A stretch of 64,000 bases of DNA from CAZAYP01 sp964489425 [NCBI: uncultured Verrucomicrobiota bacterium] (GTDB lineage Bacteria > Verrucomicrobiota > Kiritimatiellia > RZYC01). The first letter of the stretch is position 1. The number at the start of each line of letters is the position of its first letter. A program made the translations under genes and the position numbers. This document shows positions 42,568 through 50,855 of this stretch, piece by piece. The notes under the pieces are model-generated. The model was not told where the DNA came from and searched no databases. It was given only the letters and a program-made list of their open reading frames with translations. The stretch lies in assembly GCA_964489425.1 (NCBI GenBank), contig CAZAYP010000007.1:44573-108572 (forward strand), in the 5' to 3' direction.

Positions 42568-43254
42568 ATGAAGAAGATTATTGTGATTGCCGTATGCCTG
42601 ACGTTGGCCGCCAGCGTTTGGGCTCAGGATCAGGTGCTCAGCAAAAACGCAGTGGGCTACGTGAAGGTGGCTGTGCCGTCCTCGCCGAACTGGGGGTTGT
42701 TCCTCAACAACTTCAATCCCATGAATGCGACGAGCACCACCGTCAGCCAGATCATGAGCGATCAGGTTCCGGTAGGAACAAAGGTTTACGTGTGGGATTT
42801 GGTTGGCCAGACGTACAGAATCGCTACGTTCTTGGCTGGCAAGTCCGGCAATACTTGGACTCCTGACTATGAAATTGCTGAAGGCGCTGGTTTCTTTGCT
42901 CAGGCCCCGGCGACCGAAGCAACGACCAACTATCCGGTGTTCATTCTCGGCGAAGTTCCCGATGATTCCGCGATCGATGTCGGGCTCAAGGAAGGCTTCA
43001 ACCTGATTGGCTACATGTTCCCGGTGGATCAACCTTGGACGAATATGAACCTCGCAAAAAGCGCGGATGTTGGAGACAAGGTTTATGTGTGGACAGGTTA
43101 CGGCTATGACATTGGAACATTCTTGGCTGGAAAGAGCGGAAACTACTGGAGCAATCCCAATGCCGTGCTGTCTCCTGGGGCAGCTTTCTTCTATAGCAAG
43201 ACAACGGCTGGCGGGAAGACGTGGTCGGAAACCAAGCCGTATACTTGGCCGTAA
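42568..43254 (+). CDS. secreted protein of the PVC 'NAVGYVKV' family
   Basis: A 228-residue protein with a clear signal peptide (K-K-I-I-V-I-A-V-C-L-T-L-A-A-S-V-W-A). The mature chain has an opening S-K-N-A-V-G-Y-V-K-V, then two related halves: V-P-V-G-T-K-V-Y-V-W-D to F-L-A-G-K-S-G-N-T-W, and A-D-V-G-D-K-V-Y-V-W-T to F-L-A-G-K-S-G-N-Y-W. The spacing is about 95 residues. I know similar proteins only as uncharacterised, abundant surface or secreted proteins of Verrucomicrobiota, Kiritimatiellota and Lentisphaerota. The strong ribosome site and structured leader suggest high expression. A PEP-CTERM protein gene follows after 43 bases. Confidence 0.75.
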   Translation: MKKIIVIAVCLTLAASVWAQDQVLSKNAVGYVKVAVPSSPNWGLFLNNFNPMNATSTTVSQIMSDQVPVGTKVYVWDLVGQTYRIATFLAGKSGNTWTPDYEIAEGAGFFAQAPATEATTNYPVFILGEVPDDSAIDVGLKEGFNLIGYMFPVDQPWTNMNLAKSADVGDKVYVWTGYGYDIGTFLAGKSGNYWSNPNAVLSPGAAFFYSKTTAGGKTWSETKPYTWP

Positions 43255-43297
43255 GTTTGTAGGTCTGGCAATCGAGGATAAAAATCCCGGAGAGATA

Positions 43298-43903
43298 ATG
43301 AGAATAAAACTGGTCGTAGTAGGATTGATGGTAGCATTGGCACTGTCTTACAGCGTGCTTGCGGACATTGGTATTGACTGGACAAGCACGGGGGGCCTGT
43401 TTGCCAATGGTGGAACGTGGTTGGGTGGCCCTTGGGTTGGTGGTGCATTGGCGCAGTTAATTTGGTGCGCTGATGACCCGACTGCAACTGGAAATAAGGC
43501 GTGGGCCACGAATCCAAACTACCTTGCCCCTGGTGAATTCCTGCTTACAAGCTTCATCACGTCGATGTCGACTGATGAGCAATATGGCATGTTCGCTGGG
43601 AAAGGTGGTGTGTTCACTGATGCCCTAGTGGGTGGAGATATCACTGCGGGCTATGTGTATGGCCGCGTGTTTCAGGATGCCACGCCAAACGCATTGGATT
43701 ACTATTACCAAGGCGGTGTGGTCAATCGTCCCATCACACCGTACGATCCATCCAACCCGGGTTCGATTCAGTTGTCCAACCTGACATCGACCCCGCAGAT
43801 GCTGGATCGTCAGGTCGAGCCGGTGCCGGAACCCGCTTCCATGACCTTGGCCCTGTTGGGTCTTGGCACGCTGGCGGCCGCGCGCCGTTTCCGCAAGAAA
43901 TAA
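43298..43903 (+). CDS. PEP-CTERM sorting-signal protein
   Basis: A 201-residue exported protein with a signal peptide (V-V-V-G-L-M-V-A-L-A-L-S) and a textbook tail: V-P-E-P-A-S-M, a hydrophobic helix (T-L-A-L-L-G-L-G-T-L-A-A) and a basic end (R-R-F-R-K-K). The PEP motif is cut by an exosortase and the protein is released to, or attached at, the surface, often within exopolysaccharide. The middle shows no known domain. GGAGA precedes the ATG, and a much longer in-frame extension overlaps the previous gene and is rejected. The terminator follows directly. Confidence 0.85.
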   Translation: MRIKLVVVGLMVALALSYSVLADIGIDWTSTGGLFANGGTWLGGPWVGGALAQLIWCADDPTATGNKAWATNPNYLAPGEFLLTSFITSMSTDEQYGMFAGKGGVFTDALVGGDITAGYVYGRVFQDATPNALDYYYQGGVVNRPITPYDPSNPGSIQLSNLTSTPQMLDRQVEPVPEPASMTLALLGLGTLAAARRFRKK

Positions 43904-43920
43904 TTAACGTTCAGTCAGCA

Positions 43921-43961
43921 AGCGCCCCATCCACCGCAAGGTAGATGGGGCGCTTTGTTTT
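43921..43961 (+). terminator. intrinsic terminator of the secreted-protein operon
   Basis: A perfect 11-bp stem (AGCGCCCCATC / GATGGGGCGCT), 12-base loop, then TTGTTTT. Confidence 0.9.
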
Positions 43962-44039
43962 GTCCCATCTGCTCAGAATCCGTTGGCGGTGGGTCCGGGA
44001 CCTTCCTCGAGGGATCCAAGGTGTATCACGGTGGGTGGA

Positions 44040-44130
44040 ACCCGGAACAACCGCCCCACCCTTCGGGTCCCCCCCGCCTTGAAAAGGCGGGGAGCCCAGA
44101 TAAGTACCGATCCTCATGCGGAAATGGTAT
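44040..44130 (+). repeat. 91-bp dispersed repeat, copy A
   Basis: Matches 52931-53021 in inverted orientation at 84 of 91 bases. It contains a 9-bp hairpin CCCCGCCTT-GAA-AAGGCGGGG. Parts of its left neighbour (TATCACGGTGGGTGGAACCC) recur near 53375. Confidence 0.75.
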
Positions 44131-44148
44131 GAGATATTTCAACATGCT

Positions 44149-44817
44149 TTAGCGCTGGTTCAGTTCGCGCTCGAGCTTGGAGATCAAGTTCAGGGACTGC
44201 GAGTCCGGCGGCGCGGAGGGCTTGGCGGCCGGGGTTGGCGTGACCGGCTTGGCAACCGGGACGGGTGGCGGCTTGGCCGGCTTGACTGCGACAGGATGCG
44301 GCGCCTGCAAGGATTTGACCGTTGCGGCAAGGATTTGGACTTCGCTCTCTTTTTTCAGCAGAATATTTTTCAGCTTCTGTTCACGGTCCCTGGTGCGGCT
44401 CAACTCGGCCTGGGCCGTGGCCAGGTGGGTGGCGATGTCGGATTGGTTCGCGAGCCAGCGCTGCGCAACCTTGATGCGCGCCATGAGCAGGTTGCGCCCG
44501 GCGCTGCGGCCGAGGTAGTCGTCGGCGCCGGCATCCATGGCGGCCATGTTGTCCACCACGGTTTCGCGCTGGCTCAGAATGATGAAATAAACTGGAGGCT
44601 GCGAGTTCTGCCTGCGCGTCTCCCGGCAAATTTCCAGGACGGGTTGGCCGGGGATGGTTTCTTCGACGATGACCAGCAAGGGTTCGCGGGCGTCGTGGAT
44701 GAATTCCCACACCTCGGTGCCCGTGGTTGCGGAGGTCACGTGCAAGCCCTCTTTCTCCAGGAGGGCGGTCAGGGTTTGCTGGTTGGCGGCATCGGCTCCG
44801 GCAACAAGGGCTTTCAT
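44149..44817 (-). CDS. receiver-like protein with substituted active site and coiled-coil tail
   Basis: A 222-residue protein. Residues 1-118 follow the CheY fold (M-K-A-L-V-A-G-A-D to M-D-A-G-A-D-D-Y-L-G-R-S), but key positions are changed. The usual acidic pair is G-A-D, the phospho-acceptor Asp is replaced by Glu (L-V-I-V-E-E-T-I-P), and the invariant Lys by Arg. It is thus probably a phosphorylation-independent pseudo-receiver. A coiled coil (T-A-Q-A-E-L-S-R-T-R-D-R-E-Q-K) and a Pro/Ala/Lys-rich linker with a short helical end follow. It starts four bases after the LpxC-like gene and is presumably co-transcribed with it. Confidence 0.78.
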   Translation of the reverse strand: MKALVAGADAANQQTLTALLEKEGLHVTSATTGTEVWEFIHDAREPLLVIVEETIPGQPVLEICRETRRQNSQPPVYFIILSQRETVVDNMAAMDAGADDYLGRSAGRNLLMARIKVAQRWLANQSDIATHLATAQAELSRTRDREQKLKNILLKKESEVQILAATVKSLQAPHPVAVKPAKPPPVPVAKPVTPTPAAKPSAPPDSQSLNLISKLERELNQR

Positions 44818-44821
44818 CCGG

Positions 44822-45847
44822 TCACATCTCCACCAGCAGGTCGTTCAGGTATAGAAGGGTGATCATGCGCACATCCAGCGCATGACCCGACTTGTAGGAG
44901 ATGGCCCGCCCGGCCAGGCGGCCTTCTTCCACCAGCGCCAGCGCCGCGAGCAGGTCCAGCGCTGCGCGGTGCCAGACCGCCTCGAGCGATTTGCCTTCAT
45001 GCATCAGGCGTGGCGGATTCAGATACGACTTTTTCCCGGCCACCAGGACGTTGCCCACGGTATAGCCCAGGTTGCGGACATCGGCGAACAGCTTGCCGAT
45101 GGTGCGGCAGTACCACATTTTGGCCGCGGTGGTGTTAGTCCGCGCGGTTGCGCCCAGGCGGACATGCTCCGGCTGCACCGGGAACCGGATGCGCTGGCGG
45201 CCAATGGCATCCCGGAAATCCACCGCGCAATCCACGTCGAGCCGCGGGGTGCCGGCCGCGGCCGGTTGGAGGCACAGGAATGCGCCGCGCGCGTCCACGA
45301 CCGTCACCGGTTCCTTGACCGTCCACCAGCGCGCTGCCGCCGGGGTTGCCACAATGCCTGCACTTTCCAGGGCTTCGACCAGGTCCAGGCTGCCGCGGTT
45401 GAAAATCGGCGGGTCGCCGGAATCGGTCTGGATCACCAGGTTGTCAAGGTCCAGCCCGGTTTTCAAGGCGATGATATGTTCCACCATGCGCACGTAGTTG
45501 TGGGGCGATCCGCTGCGCAGGACGATGTTGCTGACAATGTCGCCCGTGGTCCATACATTGCGCACCGACACGCGGGTTGGCAGGGCTTCGGGCAGATCCA
45601 CCCGCTGGAACCACCAGCCGTCCTGGCGGCCGGGAAGGAAGGTCAACGTCCGCATGGCTTTGCTCAGAAAGGTTCCGGGCCCGGTGACCGTCACCGGGCG
45701 GGCGATGGTTTGCCGGGCGGGTGGGGGCGCAGGCCGGGCGGCGGTGGTCAAATCCCAGTCCACGGCTTGTCGCGCCCATCTCTGGGCGCTTCGTTCCAGC
45801 ACCGCGCGCTCGCCGCACAACAACCGGCCGAATTCCTCCACCGCCAT
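44822..45847 (-). CDS. divergent LpxC-like deacetylase homologue
   Basis: A 341-residue relative of UDP-3-O-acyl-GlcNAc deacetylase, the committed enzyme of lipid A synthesis. The N-terminal half has R-Q-T-I-A-R-P-V-T-V-T-G-P-G, V-E-H (Glu123, His124) and the L-D-N-L-V-I strand. The C-terminal half has His293 and a late Y-K-S-G-H-A-L (His322), equal to the catalytic A-Y-K-S-G-H-A-L of LpxC. Zinc ligands would be His124, His293 and Asp298, but the H-x3-D spacing is H-x4-D here and the second Asp (D246 in E. coli) is absent. AAAGGAG precedes the ATG. It may be a paralogue with a changed substrate. Confidence 0.72.
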   Translation of the reverse strand: MAVEEFGRLLCGERAVLERSAQRWARQAVDWDLTTAARPAPPPARQTIARPVTVTGPGTFLSKAMRTLTFLPGRQDGWWFQRVDLPEALPTRVSVRNVWTTGDIVSNIVLRSGSPHNYVRMVEHIIALKTGLDLDNLVIQTDSGDPPIFNRGSLDLVEALESAGIVATPAAARWWTVKEPVTVVDARGAFLCLQPAAAGTPRLDVDCAVDFRDAIGRQRIRFPVQPEHVRLGATARTNTTAAKMWYCRTIGKLFADVRNLGYTVGNVLVAGKKSYLNPPRLMHEGKSLEAVWHRAALDLLAALALVEEGRLAGRAISYKSGHALDVRMITLLYLNDLLVEM

Positions 45848-45910
45848 GCTCACGCTCCTTTGTCGGTCATGGTTATAAGCGAATGTTGGGGTGGTCACAA
45901 TGCAAAAGGG

Positions 45911-45939
45911 TTGAACCTTGGGCCGGCGCAGGTTATGAA
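45911..45939 (+). promoter_or_regulatory. promoter for the large lipoprotein gene
   Basis: TTGAAC, 17-base spacer, TATGAA; the -10 box ends six bases before the first of GTG-GTG-ATG, so translation may begin at the GTG at 45946 on a leaderless message. Confidence 0.45.
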
Positions 45940-45951
45940 TCATGCGTGGTG

Positions 45952-48900
45952 ATGAGGCCTTGGCATGAAGTCGGTTGTCGGGTACTGGGGCTGGCACTGG
46001 CCTTGGCGGCCGGATGCCAGCGCCAGGATACAGCCCGGGCCGTCAAGGAGACTGGGCCGGCGGTGACGGTGGTTGCTCCGGCGGTCGGCGCACCGGGCTA
46101 TGACCGGTGGCTGTATACCCTGGCCCGGCTGTTTCCCGGCGCTGCCACCCACGAGATCCAGGAATTCACCGCAGCCACGGGCCAGGCCTTGGACCAGCAC
46201 CGCGTCCTGGTCATCCCCGCCATCGACAGTTTCCCGGTCAATTTGCGCAGTGCGCTCAACAGCTTTCTCAACAAGGGCGGCCGCGCCCTGCTACTGGGAC
46301 CCGACCCCTTTGCCGCGCAAGCGCTGCTGACCAGGGCCGGGCTGGTCACGCGGGCGCAACAGGTGGAGCAATACGCCGCCGAGGCACGCGCCCTGGGCGG
46401 CATTTCCACCATCCAGCTATGGCAGCCGGTCGGTGACTCTGCCGCTGAAGGCAGCATCCGCGCGGCCCAAAGCCCGCAGCTCCCCTGGGAAGGTGTGTTG
46501 GTGGTGACGCCGGATCTCCGGCAGCGGGATGGACTGGAGTTGACGGAGATCCCGCCGGGCGCGTTGCCGGCCGGGATTAACGGGTTGGTTTTTTATGCCC
46601 GCGGGGATGCGCGCACGACGCGCCTGGTCCTGGAGTTCCAGGAGCAGGACGGCGCTACCTGGCGCGCGGCGATTCCCCTGGCCGATGCCTGGCGGCCGGT
46701 CCTGTTGCCCCTGGCGCGGCTGCAATGTGTGCCGGATCGGCGCGCGCGCGGCTATGCCGGGGACCGCCTGCGGCCGGACCGGGTCACGCATGTTTTCGCG
46801 GGTTTGGATCCGACCGTGGCGCCGCAGGCGCCGGGCCTCCACGAGTGGGGTCTTTCGGATTTGCGCTTTGTCGAGATGCCGGGCCGGGGCGGCGCAGAGC
46901 TGTGGCCCGATCTGCTCATGGCGTCCCCGCCGTACCGGCAGTATCCTGCCATGGCCAGCTCCCTGCTCGATCTCTTCACCGACGATCGCCACAACCTGGG
47001 TGAGGTCCGGATCAGCAGCCCGCGCCGCGGCCCGCGCAACTGGGACGCCAGCCGGGCCGGCGCGTATCGCTGGCAGCCGCTGTTCAGCGGGTTGGATGAC
47101 GCCGGCCGGACTCGCGGGTGGGCGGCATCCATCGGCCTGGCCGCTGTCGAAAACGGCCAACTGCTGCAGTTGGGCTGGATCGGAATGGCCCCGGACGATG
47201 CCCATTGGCCGGCCCTGCGGGGCATGGTGGGCGGCACGCTCGCCCGCCTGGCTGCGGAGGGCGCGCTGCTCAGCGTCCAATGCCCGCGTTTCCTTTATCA
47301 TCCTGACGATGTGATCACGGCCCGGGTGACGTGGCGGCAGGATCCCGAGGCGGGAACTCGCCAGCGGGTGGCCGTGGAGCTGATCACCGACGATGGCCGC
47401 CGCTTGCGCCGCAGCCTTGCCGGGGAAACCAACGCGGCATCCCATGGCGGCGCGGCCGTGCGCGAGGAGGAGGTCAACCTTGGCCGCGCGCCGGCGGTTG
47501 CGGCGGAGGCCCAGGATTACATCGTCCGCGTGGCGCTCGAAGACGCTGGCGCCCGCGCCAAAATCCACGACGAGATCCGCCAGGTGCTCCGCGTGTTGCC
47601 GCCCCAATCCAAGACCGACCCTACGGCCTGGATCAAGGTCGTGGGCGCGCAGTTTGTGTGGCGCTCCTTCCCCGTGTTTTTCATGGGCGTCAACTACCGG
47701 TTCCCGGATTTTGACGGTTGGCCGACGGACTCGCCACCTTGGCTTGATCCGGCCGGATTCAGCCCGGAAACGGTGTCCGCGGATCTCGCGGCCATGCGCG
47801 AGAACGGCTTTAACACCGTGGCCGTGCGCGTTGACAGCCTGCGCCAGGTTGAGGGGCTGAGATTTTTCATCGATGAGGCTACCCGCCAGACGATGCGCGT
47901 GTACCTGGTGCTCGACTGCCTTGCGCCCCTGGCGTATGACATGGAGCTGGCCACGCAGATCCTGGCCCCCCTGCAGCTCGCCCAGCAGCCGATCGTGTTC
48001 GCTTTGGGCCTGGGCCGACTCGGGGGCTTGACCAGCCAGCTTGAACGCCGGGCCCTGGATCCCGAGTGGGAGAGCTGGCTGACGGAGCAATTCGGCGACC
48101 CCGCCCAGTTCGCCAGGGTTTGCGGCCGCCCGGTGTGGCTGGACGAGGCCGGGCGGCCCACCAGCCCGGCGGACAGCGACTTCATCGCCGATGGTCCCCA
48201 CCAGGTCGCGGTGGCCATGTACCGGCGGTTCCTGGGCGACTGCGTCAGCCGGCGGGTCGGCTTTCTCCGCCGCTGGCTGCGGGCGCAGGGGTATCCCCAG
48301 CTGATCAGCGTGCCTGGCGGCGACATGATCCCGATGGTGGCCGCGGATGCGCGGCCCGCGCCGCTGGACATGGCCACCGGCGCCGCGCACCTGGACTTTG
48401 TCTCGCTGGATGGCCGTGGCTTGCAAGGGCCGCTGGCGCAGTTCCTGGGCGCGGGTTTTCTCACTGCTTATGCCCGGGGCATCAGCGGCGGCAAGCCCGT
48501 GGTGTGGATGAATTACGGCTGGTCGCTCGGGCCCGAGCCGCAGCCGGGCGATCTGGAGAACCAGGCGCTGCTGTACCAGAACATGATGGAGCTGATCAGC
48601 CGTACCTTCTGCCAGGGGGGATTTGCGCAGGAATATGACGGCACCCGCGCCCAGGGAGCCGTGGACATGGCCCTGATCAATGCCGACGGCACCTGGCGGC
48701 CGGCGGCCAAGGTCATCTTGAAGTACAGCCGCCTGCTGCGGGCGGGCGCGATGCTGCCGGCCGCCTGGCAGGGACGCTTGTTCCAGCCGTCCGGCGACGC
48801 GCGCGGCCTGGCGGCGCTGCGCGCCCAGTGGGAGCCGGTGTATGCGCGCGAATTGGCCGCCGGCGACATGCTGGGCATCCGCCCCCTGGGCTGGTCGCAA

Positions 48901-49347
48901 ACCACGGCCACCATGCTGCTGGTCGCGGTGGGCGGGGCCAAGTACACCGCCCCGGCGCCGCTGGAGTGCGCCAACAGCGAGTGGGGCCAGGTGGAAATCA
49001 ACGGCCGCGAATGGGTGCGCCCCCCGGGGGCGGCGGTGCTGGCCGGCGTGCGGGACGTGGTGCGCCTCGAGTTGGTAAACACGGGGCCGGCCACGTGGGC
49101 CGCCGCCACGGCGGCCAAGCCGGGCGCGGTGGCCCTGCGCGTGACCAGCCCGGATGGCGCGGTGACCACGGTCCCCGTGCGCGAAGTTCAGTTCGGCAAA
49201 AGCAGTTGGGTGTCCTGGACCGCGCCGGCCGAGGGCACCTGGAAGCTGCGCCCGCAGCTCCAGGGATATGGCCAGTTCGGCGAGGGCCTGCTGGTCAACG
49301 TGGTCAACCCGGCCCGGATGGCCGAGCAAGTCCGGCTCCGGGAGTAG
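45952..49347 (+). CDS. large exported lipoprotein with a TIM-barrel glycosidase-like region
   Basis: A 1131-residue protein. Its signal ends L-A-L-A-L-A-A-G-C, a probable lipobox. The first 150 residues (V-L-V-I-P-A-I-D-S-F-P, N-K-G-G-R-A-L-L-L-G-P-D-P) resemble the class I amidotransferase-like fold found in ThuA-type or beta-galactosidase trimerisation domains. Residues about 220-450 are beta-rich. From V-F-F-M-G-V-N-Y-R-F-P (about 580) a barrel-like region runs to about 960, with M-R-E-N-G-F-N-T-V-A-V-R-V-D and Y-L-V-L-D-C-L-A-P, as in GH5/GH42-type enzymes. The catalytic acids are not certain. A beta sandwich ends the chain. It is convergent with the polyprenyl sugar transferase gene. Glycan processing outside the cell is likely but unproven. 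Confidence 0.65.
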   Translation: MRPWHEVGCRVLGLALALAAGCQRQDTARAVKETGPAVTVVAPAVGAPGYDRWLYTLARLFPGAATHEIQEFTAATGQALDQHRVLVIPAIDSFPVNLRSALNSFLNKGGRALLLGPDPFAAQALLTRAGLVTRAQQVEQYAAEARALGGISTIQLWQPVGDSAAEGSIRAAQSPQLPWEGVLVVTPDLRQRDGLELTEIPPGALPAGINGLVFYARGDARTTRLVLEFQEQDGATWRAAIPLADAWRPVLLPLARLQCVPDRRARGYAGDRLRPDRVTHVFAGLDPTVAPQAPGLHEWGLSDLRFVEMPGRGGAELWPDLLMASPPYRQYPAMASSLLDLFTDDRHNLGEVRISSPRRGPRNWDASRAGAYRWQPLFSGLDDAGRTRGWAASIGLAAVENGQLLQLGWIGMAPDDAHWPALRGMVGGTLARLAAEGALLSVQCPRFLYHPDDVITARVTWRQDPEAGTRQRVAVELITDDGRRLRRSLAGETNAASHGGAAVREEEVNLGRAPAVAAEAQDYIVRVALEDAGARAKIHDEIRQVLRVLPPQSKTDPTAWIKVVGAQFVWRSFPVFFMGVNYRFPDFDGWPTDSPPWLDPAGFSPETVSADLAAMRENGFNTVAVRVDSLRQVEGLRFFIDEATRQTMRVYLVLDCLAPLAYDMELATQILAPLQLAQQPIVFALGLGRLGGLTSQLERRALDPEWESWLTEQFGDPAQFARVCGRPVWLDEAGRPTSPADSDFIADGPHQVAVAMYRRFLGDCVSRRVGFLRRWLRAQGYPQLISVPGGDMIPMVAADARPAPLDMATGAAHLDFVSLDGRGLQGPLAQFLGAGFLTAYARGISGGKPVVWMNYGWSLGPEPQPGDLENQALLYQNMMELISRTFCQGGFAQEYDGTRAQGAVDMALINADGTWRPAAKVILKYSRLLRAGAMLPAAWQGRLFQPSGDARGLAALRAQWEPVYARELAAGDMLGIRPLGWSQTTATMLLVAVGGAKYTAPAPLECANSEWGQVEINGREWVRPPGAAVLAGVRDVVRLELVNTGPATWAAATAAKPGAVALRVTSPDGAVTTVPVREVQFGKSSWVSWTAPAEGTWKLRPQLQGYGQFGEGLLVNVVNPARMAEQVRLRE

Positions 49348-49390
49348 CCCAAGCCCACGCGCTGGCCGCGCCACCCGGAGTTAAACAGCT

Positions 49391-50797
49391 TCAGTAGGCG
49401 TTTTCGCGGGCGGCCAGGGTGCGCAGCAGGATCTTGAGGTCAAAGGCGATGGACCAGTTTTCCAGGTAGAAAAGGTCGTAGCGGATCCGCTCGTCAAGGC
49501 TGGACTGGCCGCGGAGCCCGTTGACCTGGGCCCAGCCGGTCAGCCCCGGCTTGGACCGGTGGCGCCACATGTAGCGGCTGATATCTTCCTTGAACTGCTC
49601 CACGAAGTGCGGCCGCTCGGGCCGCGGCCCCACGAGGCTCATCTCGCCCTTGAGCACGTTCCAGAACTGGGGCAGCTCGTCGAGGTTGTGGCGCCGCAGG
49701 AACGCGCCGATGGGCGTGCGGCGGGGGTCGTCAGGCGCGGCCCAGACCGGCCCGGTTTCCTCCTCCGCATCCACCTGCATGGTGCGCAGCTTGTACAGGT
49801 TGAATACGCGGCCACCCTCGCCGCAGCGCTCCTGCTTGTAAAAAACCGGGCCGGGCGACTGGCGCTTGATGAGCACGGCTGCCACCAGGATGATCGGGCT
49901 GGCGGCGATCAACCCCAGGCAGGCGCCGAGGATGTCTTCGATGCGCTTGCGGAACCGGTTCCAGAAAATGTCCAGCGGCCACTTGCTGACGCCGAGCACC
50001 GGGATGCCGTCAATATTGTCCACGGTCACGCCGCTGGTGAGCACGCGGAACAGGTCGGGTACCAGTTGAAAGTTCACCAGCCGCTGTTCGCAGGCCAAAA
50101 TGATCCCCACCATGGCGGTGCTGCGCAGGTTCATGTCGGCCAGGATGACTTGGTGGACCGGGTGCGCGTCGAGCAGCGCATCCAAGGCATCGACCTCGCC
50201 CCGGACCAGGGCGGCGGGGATGGCGGCATGCACGTCCGCGCCCGGCGCGCGCAGGAACCCGAGCACCTCGGTGCGCAGGTGCGGCTCTTTTTCAAGCGCC
50301 GACTTGAGCCGCAGCGCGATGTGGTCCGTGCCGATGATCAGCACCTGGCGCACGCTCTTGTTCAGGCGCACAAGGCGCGACTCCAGGCGGAAAAGGATCA
50401 TCCGCTCCAGCAGCACCGCGGCCAGGACGGTGACGAAAGACATGGCCACCGTGGTGCGCGAAAAAGGCAGTTCCGTGCGGATCATGAACCCCAGCATCAT
50501 GGCCATCAGGATGCCCCAGCCCACGGCGCGCGTCAGGCGCGGGATCTTGTCGATGAACGCGCCCAGCTGCGGCCGCTTGTAGAGCCCGAGGTTGCGGAAG
50601 ATGAACAGCATGATCACCGTGGCGATCAGCGCCCCGTAGGTGTACATGCGCGACGAGGGTTCCTCGTGCAGCAGGGGGATGGCGCCCGAGTGGAAGCGGA
50701 TCCAGATGGCCGCCTGGAACCCGGCAAAGATGGCCACGGCATCGCCCGCCATGGCCATGAGGGCCGTCATGACATCAAAGGTATCCCGCGTCCGCAT
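49391..50797 (-). CDS. polyprenyl-phosphate hexose-1-phosphate transferase (WcaJ type)
   Basis: A 468-residue initiating glycosyltransferase that loads the first sugar phosphate onto undecaprenyl phosphate for exopolysaccharide or O-antigen synthesis. Four N-terminal helices and a CoA-binding-like middle domain (V-L-I-I-G-T-D) precede the catalytic C-terminus: K-R-Q-S-P-G-P-V-F-Y-K-Q, Y-K-L-R-T-M, L-R-R-H-N-L-D-E-L-P-Q-F-W-N-V, L-V-G-P-R-P-E-R and K-P-G-L-T-G-W-A-Q-V. The ATG is six bases from a TATATT box. Confidence 0.95.
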   Translation of the reverse strand: MRTRDTFDVMTALMAMAGDAVAIFAGFQAAIWIRFHSGAIPLLHEEPSSRMYTYGALIATVIMLFIFRNLGLYKRPQLGAFIDKIPRLTRAVGWGILMAMMLGFMIRTELPFSRTTVAMSFVTVLAAVLLERMILFRLESRLVRLNKSVRQVLIIGTDHIALRLKSALEKEPHLRTEVLGFLRAPGADVHAAIPAALVRGEVDALDALLDAHPVHQVILADMNLRSTAMVGIILACEQRLVNFQLVPDLFRVLTSGVTVDNIDGIPVLGVSKWPLDIFWNRFRKRIEDILGACLGLIAASPIILVAAVLIKRQSPGPVFYKQERCGEGGRVFNLYKLRTMQVDAEEETGPVWAAPDDPRRTPIGAFLRRHNLDELPQFWNVLKGEMSLVGPRPERPHFVEQFKEDISRYMWRHRSKPGLTGWAQVNGLRGQSSLDERIRYDLFYLENWSIAFDLKILLRTLAARENAY

Positions 50798-50803
50798 GGC
50801 AGC

Positions 50804-50832
50804 AATATAGAGGAACCCGCGGCCGCCGACAA
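50804..50832 (-). promoter_or_regulatory. promoter giving a leaderless sugar-transferase transcript
   Basis: Minus-strand TTGTCG, 17-base spacer, TATATT; the -10 box ends six bases before the ATG. Confidence 0.6.
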
Positions 50833-50855
50833 GCGGCGCGTTGGGGCGGTACCTG

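Noticed and set aside
46417-49374. A 985-codon open frame antisense to the large lipoprotein gene
   Set aside because: Shadow frame without motifs; the plus-strand frame has a signal sequence and fold-like motifs.
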